From the NCBI GenBank assembly GCA_002392345.1, contig DGGU01000045.1, positions 1 through 25,477 of the forward strand: a stretch of DNA of 25,477 bases. The letters are read 5' to 3'. Both the position numbers and the translations under genes were made by a program. The notes beneath the pieces are model-generated. The model did not search any database and had not been told where the DNA came from. It saw nothing but the letters and a program-made list of their open reading frames with translations. This document shows, piece after piece, positions 1 through 8,118 of the stretch; the stretch's first letter is position 1, and the number at the start of each line of letters is the position of its first letter. This DNA is from Lachnospiraceae bacterium UBA3866. Its GTDB lineage: Bacteria; Bacillota; Clostridia; Lachnospirales; Lachnospiraceae.

Positions 1-2662
1 CATAACCGAACTCTGCATTATCTTCAAAGAGTGAATTGTTCCATGCTGGTCCACGACCTTTAGCATCCTTGGTATATGGAGTAGATGGTGATGAGTTGCC
101 CCAGATTGAAGAACAGCCAGTAGCATTGGCAATGTACATTCTGTCACCAAAAAGTTGTGTTACAAGTTTTGCATAAGGTGTCTCTCCACAACCAGCACAT
201 GCTCCTGAGAACTCAAGATATGGTCTCTTAAATTGAGAACCTTTCACTGTACCTTCACCATATTTTTCTACTACTTCATCTTTATCAGGAAGTTTTACTG
301 CATAATCGAAATACTTCTGCACATCCATAGCATCTGCAAGGTCTTTCATAACGAGAGCCTTCTCACCTTTGATGCCTGGGCAAGTATCAGCACACACTCC
401 ACAACCTGTACAGTCCATGACACTGGTCACTATAGAGAACTTATATTTCTCCATACCATTTAAGTCTTTTGCATTCATGCCTTTTGGCATATCCTTAGCT
501 TCTTTTTCTGTAAGCGCGATAGGTCTAATTGCAGCATGTGGGCATACAAGTGAACAGAAATTACACTCTATACAATTATCTTTATGCCAAGTAGGAACTT
601 TAACTGCTATACCACGTTTCTCGTATTGAGATGTACCTGATGGAGTATTGCCATATACATAGTCCTTAAATGCAGATACAGGGAGGTCATCACCTCTTCT
701 ATTATTAACAGCTTTTTGTATAGTTTCTACAAATTTAACTGTAGCCTTATCCCCCTTAACAGAAGCCCCTCTCCTATCTTTAACAGCGATATTCTTCCAT
801 GAAGCTGGCACTTTAACCTTAACTATGCTAAGTGCTCCAGCATCTATAGCATCACAGTTTTTCTTAACTACATCTTCGCCCTTTCTGCCATAAGTTGCCT
901 TAGCAGCCGCCTTCATATACTCAATCGCCTTTTTCTCAGGGATTATATTAGCAAGTTTGAAGAATGCTGATTGGAGGATAGTATTGATACGAGTCGGTCC
1001 CATACCGGTCTCTATACCAATCTTAACGCCGTCAATAGTATAGAAATTAATCTTGTGTGTTGCGATATATTTCTTTACATGGTCAGGGATATTTTTCTCA
1101 AGTGCTTTCTCGTCCCAATCACAGTTTAATAAGAATGTACCACCATCAACTAGGTCTTCTACCATATTATAACTCTCAAGATAAGAAGCCTTATGACAAG
1201 CAACAAAATCTGCCTTAGTGATAAGATAAGTTGACTTGATTGGTTTCTTTCCGAATCTTAAGTGAGATGTAGTAACACCACCTGATTTTTTAGAATCATA
1301 ATCAAAATATGCTTGCACATACATATCAGTATTGTCACCAATTATCTTTATAGAGTTCTTATTGGCACCCACTGTTCCATCAGATCCGAGACCCCAGAAC
1401 TTACAGCAAGTTGTTCCTTCTGGAGTAGAATTAAATGGCTTTCCTTCTTTAAGAGAAAGTTTTGTTACATCATCATTGATACCTATAGTAAAACCATTTA
1501 TCTTTTTATTATCATATACAGCTGCTATCTGCTCTGGTGTAGTATTCTTAGAACCAAGTCCATATCTACCACCAAGCACAGTTACTTTTTCAAACTTTGT
1601 TCCTTTAAGCGCAGCAACTACATCAAGATAAAGTGGTTCACCAAATGAACCAGGTTCTTTAGTTCTATCAAGCACAGTTATAGTCTTAACAGTGCTTGGA
1701 AGTGCTTTTAAGAGATGCTCTTTAGAAAATGGTCTATATAAATGAACTTCAACTACTCCGATTTTAGTTTTCTTCTTTTTGTTCATATAATCGATATACT
1801 CTTCTATAGTTTGGCATACAGATCCCATAGCTATGATTACATGATTGGCAGATTTATCACCATAATAACTGAAAAGTTTATAATTGGTACCAAGCATCTT
1901 GTTGACAGCATCCATATAACCCTCAACAATCTTAGGCATATTGTTATAATTTCCATTACTTGCTTCTCTTGCTTGAAAGAAGATATCTGGGTTTTGTGCT
2001 GATCCTCTCTGCTCTGGATGATTAGGATTCATTGCACTATCTTTAAACTCTCTTACTGCCTTCATATCAAGTAGAGATTTTAGGTCTTTATCTGCCCAAG
2101 TCTCAACCTTTTGTATCTCGTGAGATGTTCTAAATCCATCAAAGAAATTGATAAAAGGAAGTTTTCCTTTTATAGCTGATAGATGTGCTACAGGAGTTAA
2201 GTCCATAACTTCTTGCACTGATCCTGATGCAAGCATACACACACCTGTTTGACGGCAAGCATATACATCACTATGGTCACCAAAGATTGAAAGTGCGTGT
2301 GATGCAATAGCTCTTGCAGATACGTTGAATACTCCTGGCAATCCTTCACCTGCTATCTTATATAGGTTAGGTATCATAAGAAGTAGACCTTGTGATGCAG
2401 TATAAGTAGTAGTGAGTGCACCTGCAGAAAGTGATCCGTGTACAGCACCTGCTGCACCCGCTTCTGATTGCATCTCTTTAACTTGTACTGTCTCACCAAA
2501 AAGATTCTTTCTTCCTTCTGTTGCCCATTCATCAGTATGTTCAGCCATAACTGATGATGGAGTTATAGGATAGATTGCAGCTACTTCAGTAAAAGCATAC
2601 GATGCGTGAGCAGCAGCCTCATTTCCATCCATGGTTTTCATTTTTCTCTTAATTTTTGCCAT
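1..2662 (-). CDS. nifJ: Pyruvate:ferredoxin (flavodoxin) oxidoreductase, C-terminus beyond window
   Basis: Oxidative decarboxylation of pyruvate with CoA to acetyl-CoA and CO2, passing electrons to ferredoxin in the cytoplasm. My translation runs uninterrupted from ATG 2662 to base 1 (887 residues); full PFORs are about 1,180 residues, so roughly the last quarter is missing. The N-terminus (MDGNEAAAHASYAFTEVAAIYPITPSS) is the typical pyruvate-binding domain I. Two ferredoxin-type clusters follow: CIECNFCSLVCP near residue 697 and CTGCGVCADTCPG near residue 755. The start of the thiamine-diphosphate domain (FSGACAGCGETPYAKL) is near residue 820. The start is set by GGAG seven bases upstream. 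A promoter (2733-2761) and a palindromic repeat lie in the leader. It feeds reduced ferredoxin to the hydrogenase encoded at the other end of the window. Confidence 0.96.
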   Translation of the reverse strand, partial: MAKIKRKMKTMDGNEAAAHASYAFTEVAAIYPITPSSVMAEHTDEWATEGRKNLFGETVQVKEMQSEAGAAGAVHGSLSAGALTTTYTASQGLLLMIPNLYKIAGEGLPGVFNVSARAIASHALSIFGDHSDVYACRQTGVCMLASGSVQEVMDLTPVAHLSAIKGKLPFINFFDGFRTSHEIQKVETWADKDLKSLLDMKAVREFKDSAMNPNHPEQRGSAQNPDIFFQAREASNGNYNNMPKIVEGYMDAVNKMLGTNYKLFSYYGDKSANHVIIAMGSVCQTIEEYIDYMNKKKKTKIGVVEVHLYRPFSKEHLLKALPSTVKTITVLDRTKEPGSFGEPLYLDVVAALKGTKFEKVTVLGGRYGLGSKNTTPEQIAAVYDNKKINGFTIGINDDVTKLSLKEGKPFNSTPEGTTCCKFWGLGSDGTVGANKNSIKIIGDNTDMYVQAYFDYDSKKSGGVTTSHLRFGKKPIKSTYLITKADFVACHKASYLESYNMVEDLVDGGTFLLNCDWDEKALEKNIPDHVKKYIATHKINFYTIDGVKIGIETGMGPTRINTILQSAFFKLANIIPEKKAIEYMKAAAKATYGRKGEDVVKKNCDAIDAGALSIVKVKVPASWKNIAVKDRRGASVKGDKATVKFVETIQKAVNNRRGDDLPVSAFKDYVYGNTPSGTSQYEKRGIAVKVPTWHKDNCIECNFCSLVCPHAAIRPIALTEKEAKDMPKGMNAKDLNGMEKYKFSIVTSVMDCTGCGVCADTCPGIKGEKALVMKDLADAMDVQKYFDYAVKLPDKDEVVEKYGEGTVKGSQFKRPYLEFSGACAGCGETPYAKLVTQLFGDRMYIANATGCSSIWGNSSPSTPYTKDAKGRGPAWNNSLFEDNAEFGY

Positions 2663-2683
2663 ATTTTTTCTCCATATTTAACC

Positions 2684-2706
2684 GTAAGGGCGAGCTACGC
2701 GAGCCC
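2684..2706 (+). repeat. Short palindromic repeat of the GTAGGG...GAGCCC family in nifJ leader
   Basis: The sequence starts GTAAGGGCGAGC and ends GCGAGCCC. It matches the copy at 11639-11661 (opposite strand) at 19 of 23 positions. It lies between the predicted nifJ transcription start (about 2726) and its ribosome binding site, so it would form an imperfect hairpin in the 5' untranslated RNA. Confidence 0.6.
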
Positions 2707-2732
2707 TTTTAAAACGATAATATTTTTATCTT

Positions 2733-2761
2733 ATTCTATCACATATTTATGCCATTTTCAA
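2733..2761 (-). promoter_or_regulatory. Sigma-A type promoter of nifJ
   Basis: On the minus strand TTGAAA (2756-2761) is followed after exactly 17 bases by TAGAAT (2733-2738). Transcription would start near 2726, giving a leader of about 63 bases before the nifJ ATG. The motif sits just beyond the stop of the upstream dehydrogenase gene, and no intrinsic terminator is visible between them, so read-through is also possible. Confidence 0.7.
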
Positions 2762-2771
2762 CACAAAAAAC

Positions 2772-3761
2772 TCACGCAATCTCTATTTCTTTGCCAAGTT
2801 TCTTCTCTAATGCCATCTCATACATCTTCTGGCCTGTCACAAGGTCGTATACTGCAGAACCTGTGGTCTCAAAAAAAGTAAGTTCGTCTTCGCTCTCTCT
2901 GCCTTTGCATTTACCATTTACAAGATCACCAAGCTCACCTGTAATCATCTCTTTTTTAAAAGTACCTTTAGCCATAGGCTTCAAGAAATCACCAGTCTCG
3001 CTTATTGTTCCTTCCATAGTATCTACTATAATCTTACCAGCATTAAGAACTATATTCTCATCAATCTCTGACATCTCTGGTGTATAAGAACCGACACCAT
3101 TGATATGGCAACCCCTCTTCACTTTCTTTCCATCAAAGACAGGATCATTAGAAACAGTAACTGCAGTAATTATATCTGCTCCATCTATCGCTTCATTCGA
3201 TGACTTACATGCGATGAACTTTTGTGATTTTCCAGCGCTCGCTTTTGCTACAAATTTTTCTACATTTTCAAAGTTTCTACTATACACTCTAACTTCTTCT
3301 ATATCTCGAACTGCAAGCACAGCCTCAAGTTGTGATTCTGCTTGACCGCCCGTGCCAATAAGTGCAAATATTTTAGAATCTTTCCTTGATAAGAGTTCAG
3401 TTGCTGCACCACTAAGAGCGCCAGTACGAAGGCGGGTAAGATAAGTTCCATCCATTACAGAACTCACTTCACCAGTCTTTGCATTTTCAAGTATTACGGT
3501 TGCTGGACAAGCACTAACTCCAATCTTAGGATTATCTGGATAAACAGATACGAGTTTTACTCCAAGTGCCTTACAGTCTGGCACATAACCATACATATAA
3601 AGGCTATTGCCATTATATTCTTTTACGTTGAGATTTGCACGAAGTGGTATATTGGTCTTGCCATTCGAATAAGCACTCGCAGCCTCTTTAACTGCTTCTA
3701 TGGCAGATCTCATATTCATGATGCTTCTCATTTCTTTTTCATTTAAAATCAATATCTTCAT
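2772..3761 (-). CDS. Ornithine cyclodeaminase / mu-crystallin family NAD(P)-dependent dehydrogenase
   Basis: A 329-residue cytoplasmic protein of the ornithine cyclodeaminase/mu-crystallin/alanine dehydrogenase family. K69 (ALGVKLVSVYPDNP) and R112 (LTRLRTGALSGAA) fall at the substrate-binding positions known from ornithine cyclodeaminase, and the Rossmann motif GTGGQA is at 136-141. The segment that usually carries the catalytic Asp of true cyclodeaminases (GGDxPGKTEL type) reads GSYTPEMSEID here. An amino or imino acid dehydrogenase/ketimine reductase is therefore more likely than cyclodeamination; substrate unknown. ATG 3761 is preferred because GGAG lies six bases upstream, whereas the in-frame GTG at 3773 is part of that GGAG region. 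It follows the SEC-C gene after 18 bases, probably in one transcript. Confidence 0.88.
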   Translation of the reverse strand: MKILILNEKEMRSIMNMRSAIEAVKEAASAYSNGKTNIPLRANLNVKEYNGNSLYMYGYVPDCKALGVKLVSVYPDNPKIGVSACPATVILENAKTGEVSSVMDGTYLTRLRTGALSGAATELLSRKDSKIFALIGTGGQAESQLEAVLAVRDIEEVRVYSRNFENVEKFVAKASAGKSQKFIACKSSNEAIDGADIITAVTVSNDPVFDGKKVKRGCHINGVGSYTPEMSEIDENIVLNAGKIIVDTMEGTISETGDFLKPMAKGTFKKEMITGELGDLVNGKCKGRESEDELTFFETTGSAVYDLVTGQKMYEMALEKKLGKEIEIA

Positions 3762-3779
3762 TTCTTTCTCCACTAAGTG

Positions 3780-4286
3780 CTATGATGCCTTACCACAACA
3801 CTTCTTATATTTCTTGCCACTGCCACATGGACATGGGTCGTTAGGATATACCTTAGGTACATCCCTTTTCACTATCTGTTCAGCCTTACAATTCTTATAA
3901 AGTTCTTGCCTTTTTTCCTTAGACAAGATATTATCCCACTCAGGAAGTTCATATAACCAATTTGCTTTAGCTTTAACCATATTATAATAAAGATCTTCTG
4001 GAACTATCTTTATCCTAACTTTGGTGTTTTCCTTTAATTTTTCTATAGGATTAGGTTTTGCTATAGATTCATTTATTCCCTCAAGAAAACCTACAAAATA
4101 ATTAATGTCCATACCGTAAGTTCCCGCGAGTTCTTCAACAGTTCCCACGACTTCCTTATCCACTTCACTAAGAAGTTTTTTGTAAATTTCTTTTTCCTCA
4201 GCAAAATACTTATCCCAGACTTTCTTCGTTGCCTTGGGGTCTGTGGTATTATAGGCTAGTTCGTGCCACTCATCTAATAATGCCAT
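3780..4286 (-). CDS. SEC-C motif protein
   Basis: A 168-residue protein ending in a SEC-C zinc-binding motif, CPCGSGKKYKKCCG, with ligands C152, C154, C163 and C164 (the Cx1Cx8CC pattern first known from the SecA C-terminus). The upstream part is mostly helical and charged, with no membrane segment or signal peptide, and I do not recognise a second domain. The family is usually uncharacterised; the motif suggests zinc binding and perhaps protein or ribosome contact. AAGGAG six bases before ATG fixes the start. It is the first gene of a probable two-gene unit with the downstream dehydrogenase and is divergent from hpf. Confidence 0.85.
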   Translation of the reverse strand: MALLDEWHELAYNTTDPKATKKVWDKYFAEEKEIYKKLLSEVDKEVVGTVEELAGTYGMDINYFVGFLEGINESIAKPNPIEKLKENTKVRIKIVPEDLYYNMVKAKANWLYELPEWDNILSKEKRQELYKNCKAEQIVKRDVPKVYPNDPCPCGSGKKYKKCCGKAS

Positions 4287-4359
4287 ATCGTTCTCCTTAT
4301 TATATATTAAATAAAAGCTCTGTTTACCAAATCAATAACTAAACTATATTATTATTGTA

Positions 4360-4392
4360 ATTATAGCATAAAATAATTATATATGCTATAAT
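4360..4392. promoter_or_regulatory. Symmetric divergent promoter / 11-bp inverted repeat
   Basis: ATTATAGCATA (4360-4370) and TATGCTATAAT (4382-4392) form a perfect 11-bp inverted repeat with an 11-base spacer. Each arm reads TGCTATAAT outward, an extended -10 box (TGn-TATAAT). One serves hpf on plus (start about 4399) and one the SEC-C gene on minus (start about 4353). A further plus-strand option is TTGTAA 4355-4360 with TATATA 4378-4383 at 17-base spacing. The palindrome could alternatively be an operator. Confidence 0.55.
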
Positions 4393-4449
4393 TAATATAT
4401 AATAAGAAGAGACGAGTTGACATGAATAATATATATAGGAGGCGCGAAT

Positions 4450-4989
4450 ATGAAAGTTATAATCACTGGTAAAAACATTGAACTCACAGATGCCATCAAG
4501 AAGAGGGTCGAAGACAAACTTTCTAAACTCGACAAATTTTTCACAAACGAGACTACTGCTACAGCAACTTTAAAGAAAGAAAAAATCGGCGATGTAGCCG
4601 AGATCAACATTCCAGTCCGTGGCACACTTCTTCGTGTATCTGAATGCCAAGATAATCTTTTCGCATCAATTGACACTGCAGTTGACAAATTAGAAAGACA
4701 GATAAGGAAATATCGTACTAAAATCCATGATAATAAGATTCACAATATAATGAAAAATATGTCAAGTGGTGATTTTAGTGAAGAAAAAGTTGAAGAAGAA
4801 ACTGCTGAGATAAAGATAGTTAAGAAAAAACAGATGCTGCTTAAACCTATGGATGAAGAAGAAGCTTGTATGCAACTTGATATGATTGGTCACTCTTTCT
4901 TTATATATGAAAATACTAATGGCAAAATATGTGTAGCTTATAAAAGAGGCGATGGTGGCTTTGGAATCATAGAGCCAGATGTGGAGTAA
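4450..4989 (+). CDS. hpf: Ribosome hibernation promoting factor, long form
   Basis: A 179-residue long-form HPF (RaiA/YvyD family) that binds the 30S subunit and drives 100S ribosome dimer formation in stationary phase or stress. The N-terminal domain begins MKVIITGKNIELTDAIKKRV and carries the DxFASIDxAxDKLxRQIRKYR helix around residues 73-93. A charged linker follows, and the C-terminal dimerisation domain (KQMLLKPMDEEEACMQLDMIGHSFFIY...GFGIIEP) spans about 125-177. AGGAGG seven bases before the ATG supports the start. It is the only clear plus-strand gene in the window. Its last bases overlap the presumed 3' end of a disrupted minus-strand lipoprotein gene. Confidence 0.95.
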   Translation: MKVIITGKNIELTDAIKKRVEDKLSKLDKFFTNETTATATLKKEKIGDVAEINIPVRGTLLRVSECQDNLFASIDTAVDKLERQIRKYRTKIHDNKIHNIMKNMSSGDFSEEKVEEETAEIKIVKKKQMLLKPMDEEEACMQLDMIGHSFFIYENTNGKICVAYKRGDGGFGIIEPDVE

Positions 4990-5080
4990 TTATCTTCTGA
5001 TAGGCGACTCTATAAGTCCCATCAGCAACTATGATCTGTCCACAATATATATAGCCGTTTTTTTCTAAGAATAAGCAACT
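4967..5080 (-). pseudogene. Probable 3' remnant of the lipoprotein gene split by the RAYT unit
   Basis: Immediately beyond the left end of the transposon unit the minus strand stays open for 37 codons to a TGA at 4967-4969. The peptide is protein-like (NGYIYCGQIIVADGTYRVAYQ). If the transposon unit (5081-5988) is removed and one base retained at the joint, this frame continues the lipoprotein frame directly after its residues AVTG. It has no start codon of its own. The assignment is inference; a chance frame is possible because the segment is short. Confidence 0.45.
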
Positions 5081-5116
5081 AAATAATGGGGACGGACCTC
5101 ATTATTTTTTTCACAA
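5081..5116 (+). repeat. Left 36-bp inverted repeat of RAYT unit
   Basis: It contains AATAATGGGGACGGACC followed by TCATTATT and a seven-T run. It is exactly complementary to 5953-5988. The core folds as a 10-pair hairpin with one G-T pair. Confidence 0.9.
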
Positions 5117-5127
5117 TTTAGACACAT

Positions 5128-5922
5128 TTAATTAAAGTATGTCAGACCAACAATTTTACCATTTTGTCCTTTTTTTAGTTTCTGTATTTTACTATAATAG
5201 ATACCTGTAATTCTACTGAGTTGCATCATTGGTATTCCTCTATCTATCATTTTCAAAATCATTATCATCTTAACTGGTTCATCTAATTTTCTAAAATCAT
5301 TTATTTTCTTTAATTTTGCAATATTTAATAATTCTCTTATCACTTCAGCATCGCTTAATTTATTAAACGTAATATCCATGCATTGCTCATCACTCTCTTC
5401 ATCATTCCACTTCAAAAAGTCACCATTATTAAACAATTTTAACACTGGTCTAACATTTACCAGTTTTAAATAATTCCCAGATTCACTTTTATATGCATGT
5501 ATAGATGTAAACTTATATTGATTTGCCCTTTTGCAGATTCCAGCTTTGACAGGGTTTCGATGTACATATCTTATACATGTCAGCAGATATTCTTTTGTTT
5601 CAATGGACTCACTTTTAAATCTATCACTAAAAACATATCCTGTTCTTATATTTTTCTTATTATAATACATAGCATATATAGAATTTAATCTTCTAATTGC
5701 TTTAGATAACTCATTCTTAGAATCTTTTAAAACAATATGAACATGGTTTGACATAAGACAATATGCATAAATTATTAAGCCAAACTCTTTTTTTACATTA
5801 TTTAATATCTGTAGATACCTTATATAATCAATTTCTTCATCAAAAAGCAATTGTTTATTTAACGCTCTACTCATTACATGATAAATATTTGTTTTTGATT
5901 TTACTCTACTGTGCCTTGGCAT
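5128..5922 (-). CDS. REP-associated tyrosine transposase (Y1, HUH superfamily)
   Basis: A 264-residue Y1 single-strand transposase of the RAYT type. HUH metal ligands are at H60 and H62 (CLMSNHVHIVL), and the catalytic tyrosine is probably Y119 within YVHRNPVKAGI, the diagnostic RAYT segment. A C-terminal helix-turn-helix-like stretch (ISRITGIYYSKIQKLKKG) may contact the REP hairpin. The length is usual for the family and the frame is intact, so the enzyme may be active. No Shine-Dalgarno is seen before ATG 5922; a TATAAT lies only about 8-14 bases upstream, suggesting a near-leaderless transcript. It is flanked by matching inverted REP-like repeats and interrupts the neighbouring lipoprotein gene. 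Confidence 0.93.
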   Translation of the reverse strand: MPRHSRVKSKTNIYHVMSRALNKQLLFDEEIDYIRYLQILNNVKKEFGLIIYAYCLMSNHVHIVLKDSKNELSKAIRRLNSIYAMYYNKKNIRTGYVFSDRFKSESIETKEYLLTCIRYVHRNPVKAGICKRANQYKFTSIHAYKSESGNYLKLVNVRPVLKLFNNGDFLKWNDEESDEQCMDITFNKLSDAEVIRELLNIAKLKKINDFRKLDEPVKMIMILKMIDRGIPMMQLSRITGIYYSKIQKLKKGQNGKIVGLTYFN

Positions 5923-6545
5923 ATTAATATTATAACATAATTTATGCCTTTTTTGTGAAAAAAATAATGAGGTCCGTCCCCATTATTTCCAGTGACTGCC
6001 AATTTATTAGCTCTTTCTTCAGCAATTTCAAGACTTACATCAGGCCATACCTCTGTGAAATATATAAAGTTTACCCCTTCGTATTCCTTGTGTCCCTTTA
6101 GAATATTGTATGCTCCATAGTGCAATTCATACTCTTTGTTGTTAATAACAATTCCCCCTCCGATTTTACGTCCATAAAACAATACTGTTTTTTTGCCGTA
6201 TTTTTGCGAACTATGTTCACCACTATTTTGCCAATTAGGATTGTCAATATTCAATCCACCACTCATATAAATATAATCAAAAACGAAATCTATTTGTTTT
6301 TTTAAATAATCTGTATTTTTTATTTTAGCACAAAACAAATCATTAATGCCTTGTCTATCATTATGATTTAAACATCTAATTATCTCTGTTTCTATTTGAT
6401 ATGTAAATTCAATTTTAGAATCAATTTCAGCAATTTCAATTTTGTATTTAAAAATTGTACTATTACAAGAGTATAAAAAAACTATTAGAAGCAATAAAAC
6501 AAATAATAATACAAATTTGTTCATATGATATTTACTGCTTAACAT
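5901..6545 (-). pseudogene. Truncated secreted lipoprotein, possible immunity protein of the orphan Rhs tip
   Basis: The open frame has 214 residues, but only 5989-6545 (about 185 residues) is native; the C-terminal tail is read out of the RAYT end. Signal sequence MNKFVLLFVLLLLIVFLYSC from the second Met ends in a lipobox-like LYSC, so the product would be lipid-anchored outside the membrane. The body (NHDRQGINDLF helix, later FIYFTEVWPDVSLEIAEERANKLAVTG) is reminiscent of DUF5104-type lipoproteins, a family call I hold loosely. It starts three bases after the stop of the orphan Rhs tip, the usual place for an immunity gene, but no family evidence proves that role. A likely 3' remnant lies at 4967-5080. 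Confidence 0.6.
5953..5988 (-). repeat. Right 36-bp inverted repeat of RAYT unit
   Basis: Exact inverse complement of 5081-5116. Minus-strand reading of this end extends the lipoprotein frame with foreign residues (NNGDGPHYFF), marking the insertion joint at 5988/5989. Confidence 0.9.
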
Positions 6546-6548
6546 ATA

Positions 6549-8051
6549 TTACCACACAATTCTTATCTTATGATTTCCCATTGGTTCTATTTTACTATCT
6601 GTTTCTGTTTGAGCTGTTTTTATCAAATCATCGTACATTTTCTGCGTTCTATCGTCCTTACTAAAATCTAGCACACCAGTTACTGTCAAGTCCTCATCTG
6701 TTAACCCTTGAGCATTAGGATTCCAACCAGTTAACCACCAATTTGTATTTGGGTCAGTTCCTAGTATATTATCTATCCATGTCTTTTCTTTTTTCATATT
6801 AACTATGCTATTTCCATTTTTATCTGTAATTTCCATTGTTATGCTAATCCCTAAATTGTCACTCATAGTTGTAGATACTGCCTCACCTGTTCCATTATAG
6901 ATGCCTATCTCTCCACCTGCTCCAAGATTCCAGTAATCTCCTTTCCACATCCATATTGTATACTCATTGCCAATATAAATTTTATCATTATCAGTAAGTG
7001 TAAAATTATGGAATACTTCATCATATATATTCGCATATCCAGCCAATCCATGTATTGTCCAATAATTTGTTGTTATTATAGTGTTGTTATTTGCATCGTT
7101 AATGGTTCTAAATCCAAAAAGACCACCAGTTAAAAATGTAGCATTATTCAATACATCTATTGTCGTTCCACCATAATTGTCAGAACAGCCTTGTATTCGA
7201 CTACTCATGCCAGACGCACGTTGCATTACACTTCTAATAGCAGATTCGTTCTCTTGTACAAAACCAGCTACTCCCCCGCCACCTTTTGTGATATTCTTAT
7301 CTGCTAACCAAATTCCAGCATTTGAAATAATTTCAAAAGGGGCTAAAACACTATTGCCACTTGGATCTTTATATTTTAATGGGTTATCATTGCCATAAAT
7401 ATAGCGATTAATACTCAATGTATCGGTTTTATCGCCTATATATGTGTCTTCTGTCAAAAATCTCTGTCTTCTTATATTTACTTGTCTATTTCTAAGGTTC
7501 TGATTTCCGGTTACTGGGTTATATTGCTCAGCATTGTAGCCATAATACTTCTTCCCACTACCAAATGCACCATATCCATGAATCTGACTTTTTACATTAC
7601 CAAGCCCGTCATACCAGTAAGATGCACGGAAATCCCCATATCCACCAATGACTGCTGATACACTTCCACGGCCGTCATATGTATAAATACCTGTTAAATT
7701 ATTATAGCTTTCACTATTAATTCTTTGATTGCCATAAGTATATATGGTTGATAGTTGACCAGTACCATCTCGTTCCATCAATGTCTGAGTATAAGTTTGG
7801 TTCCTGTCAGTTACATATTCAGTAAGCTCGTAGAGTATGCTATCCGTGGTTGATACTTTATTTATAAGTTGTCTTTGATTTTGAGTTAATGAATTGAGAT
7901 ATGCTCTATCGTTAATGTTAAGATTTTGATTTAAGTCTAAATCCCTATCTAAGGTGGATGTAATTAATCCATCTCCGTCATATGTATAAGCAACTAATAA
8001 TGTGCTACCACTATATACTGCTTCTAACTTATTGTCTTTAGTGTATTCAAA
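6549..8051 (-). pseudogene. Orphan Rhs tip: displaced core segment plus alternative C-terminal domain (DUF4474-like)
   Basis: An open frame of about 500 codons starting right after a TAG at 8052-8054, with no usable start codon or ribosome binding site at its beginning; the first in-frame start-type codon is TTG 7781. The segment 8051-7356 is colinear, without a gap, with 9996-9301 of the giant Rhs gene (696 nt each), including 68 identical bases at 7693-7760. After the core end NPLKYKDPSG the sequence diverges completely into a roughly 270-residue tip. That tip contains YTIWMWKGDYWNLGAGGEIGIY and NTNWWLTGWNPNAQG, which resemble the DUF4474 domain found at Rhs C-termini. It looks like a silent donor or relic cassette able to replace the tip of the main protein by recombination. 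Confidence 0.85.
7356..8051 (-). repeat. Duplicated Rhs core segment (copy in orphan tip)
   Basis: 696 nt, gapless counterpart of 9301-9996 at an offset of 1,945 bases. Identity is patchy: long identical runs alternate with third-position changes, as expected after partial gene conversion. Confidence 0.85.
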
Positions 8052-8118
8052 CTATATCAAAACTTTTAAAATTTATAAGAAGAGAATACCGTAACTATAT
8101 TATCTATTTTTAATGAAA

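Larger units (their letters stand above)
5081..5988 (-). mobile_element. RAYT unit (REP-associated tyrosine transposase with inverted REP ends)
   Basis: A 908-bp unit bounded by a perfect 36-bp inverted repeat and containing one transposase gene. Each end carries an imperfect palindrome (AATAATG...CATTATT arms, GG/CC inner pair, ACGGA loop) like the REP hairpins recognised by Y1 transposases. No target duplication is evident, as expected for single-strand IS200/IS605-type chemistry. It lies inside what looks like a lipoprotein coding sequence. Confidence 0.75.

Noticed and set aside
3762..3773. GTG 3773 as start of the dehydrogenase
   Set aside because: It overlaps the GGAG that serves ATG 3761, and the extra residues are not typical of the family.
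4417..4422. TTGACA as -35 box of hpf
   Set aside because: A matching -10 would fall on the hpf ribosome binding site or start; the upstream extended -10 is more sensible.
4392..4688. 98-codon open frame on minus over hpf
   Set aside because: It is antisense to the clear hpf gene and has no ribosome binding site or recognisable product.
4994..5022. CTGAT...ATCAG hairpin as hpf terminator
   Set aside because: The stem is interrupted and no T run follows on plus; it lies in the presumed lipoprotein remnant.
7776..7781. TTG/ATG near 7780 as true start of a complete 410-residue gene
   Set aside because: Homology to the Rhs core continues upstream without a break to 8051 and there is no ribosome binding site; it is an internal codon of the orphan tip.
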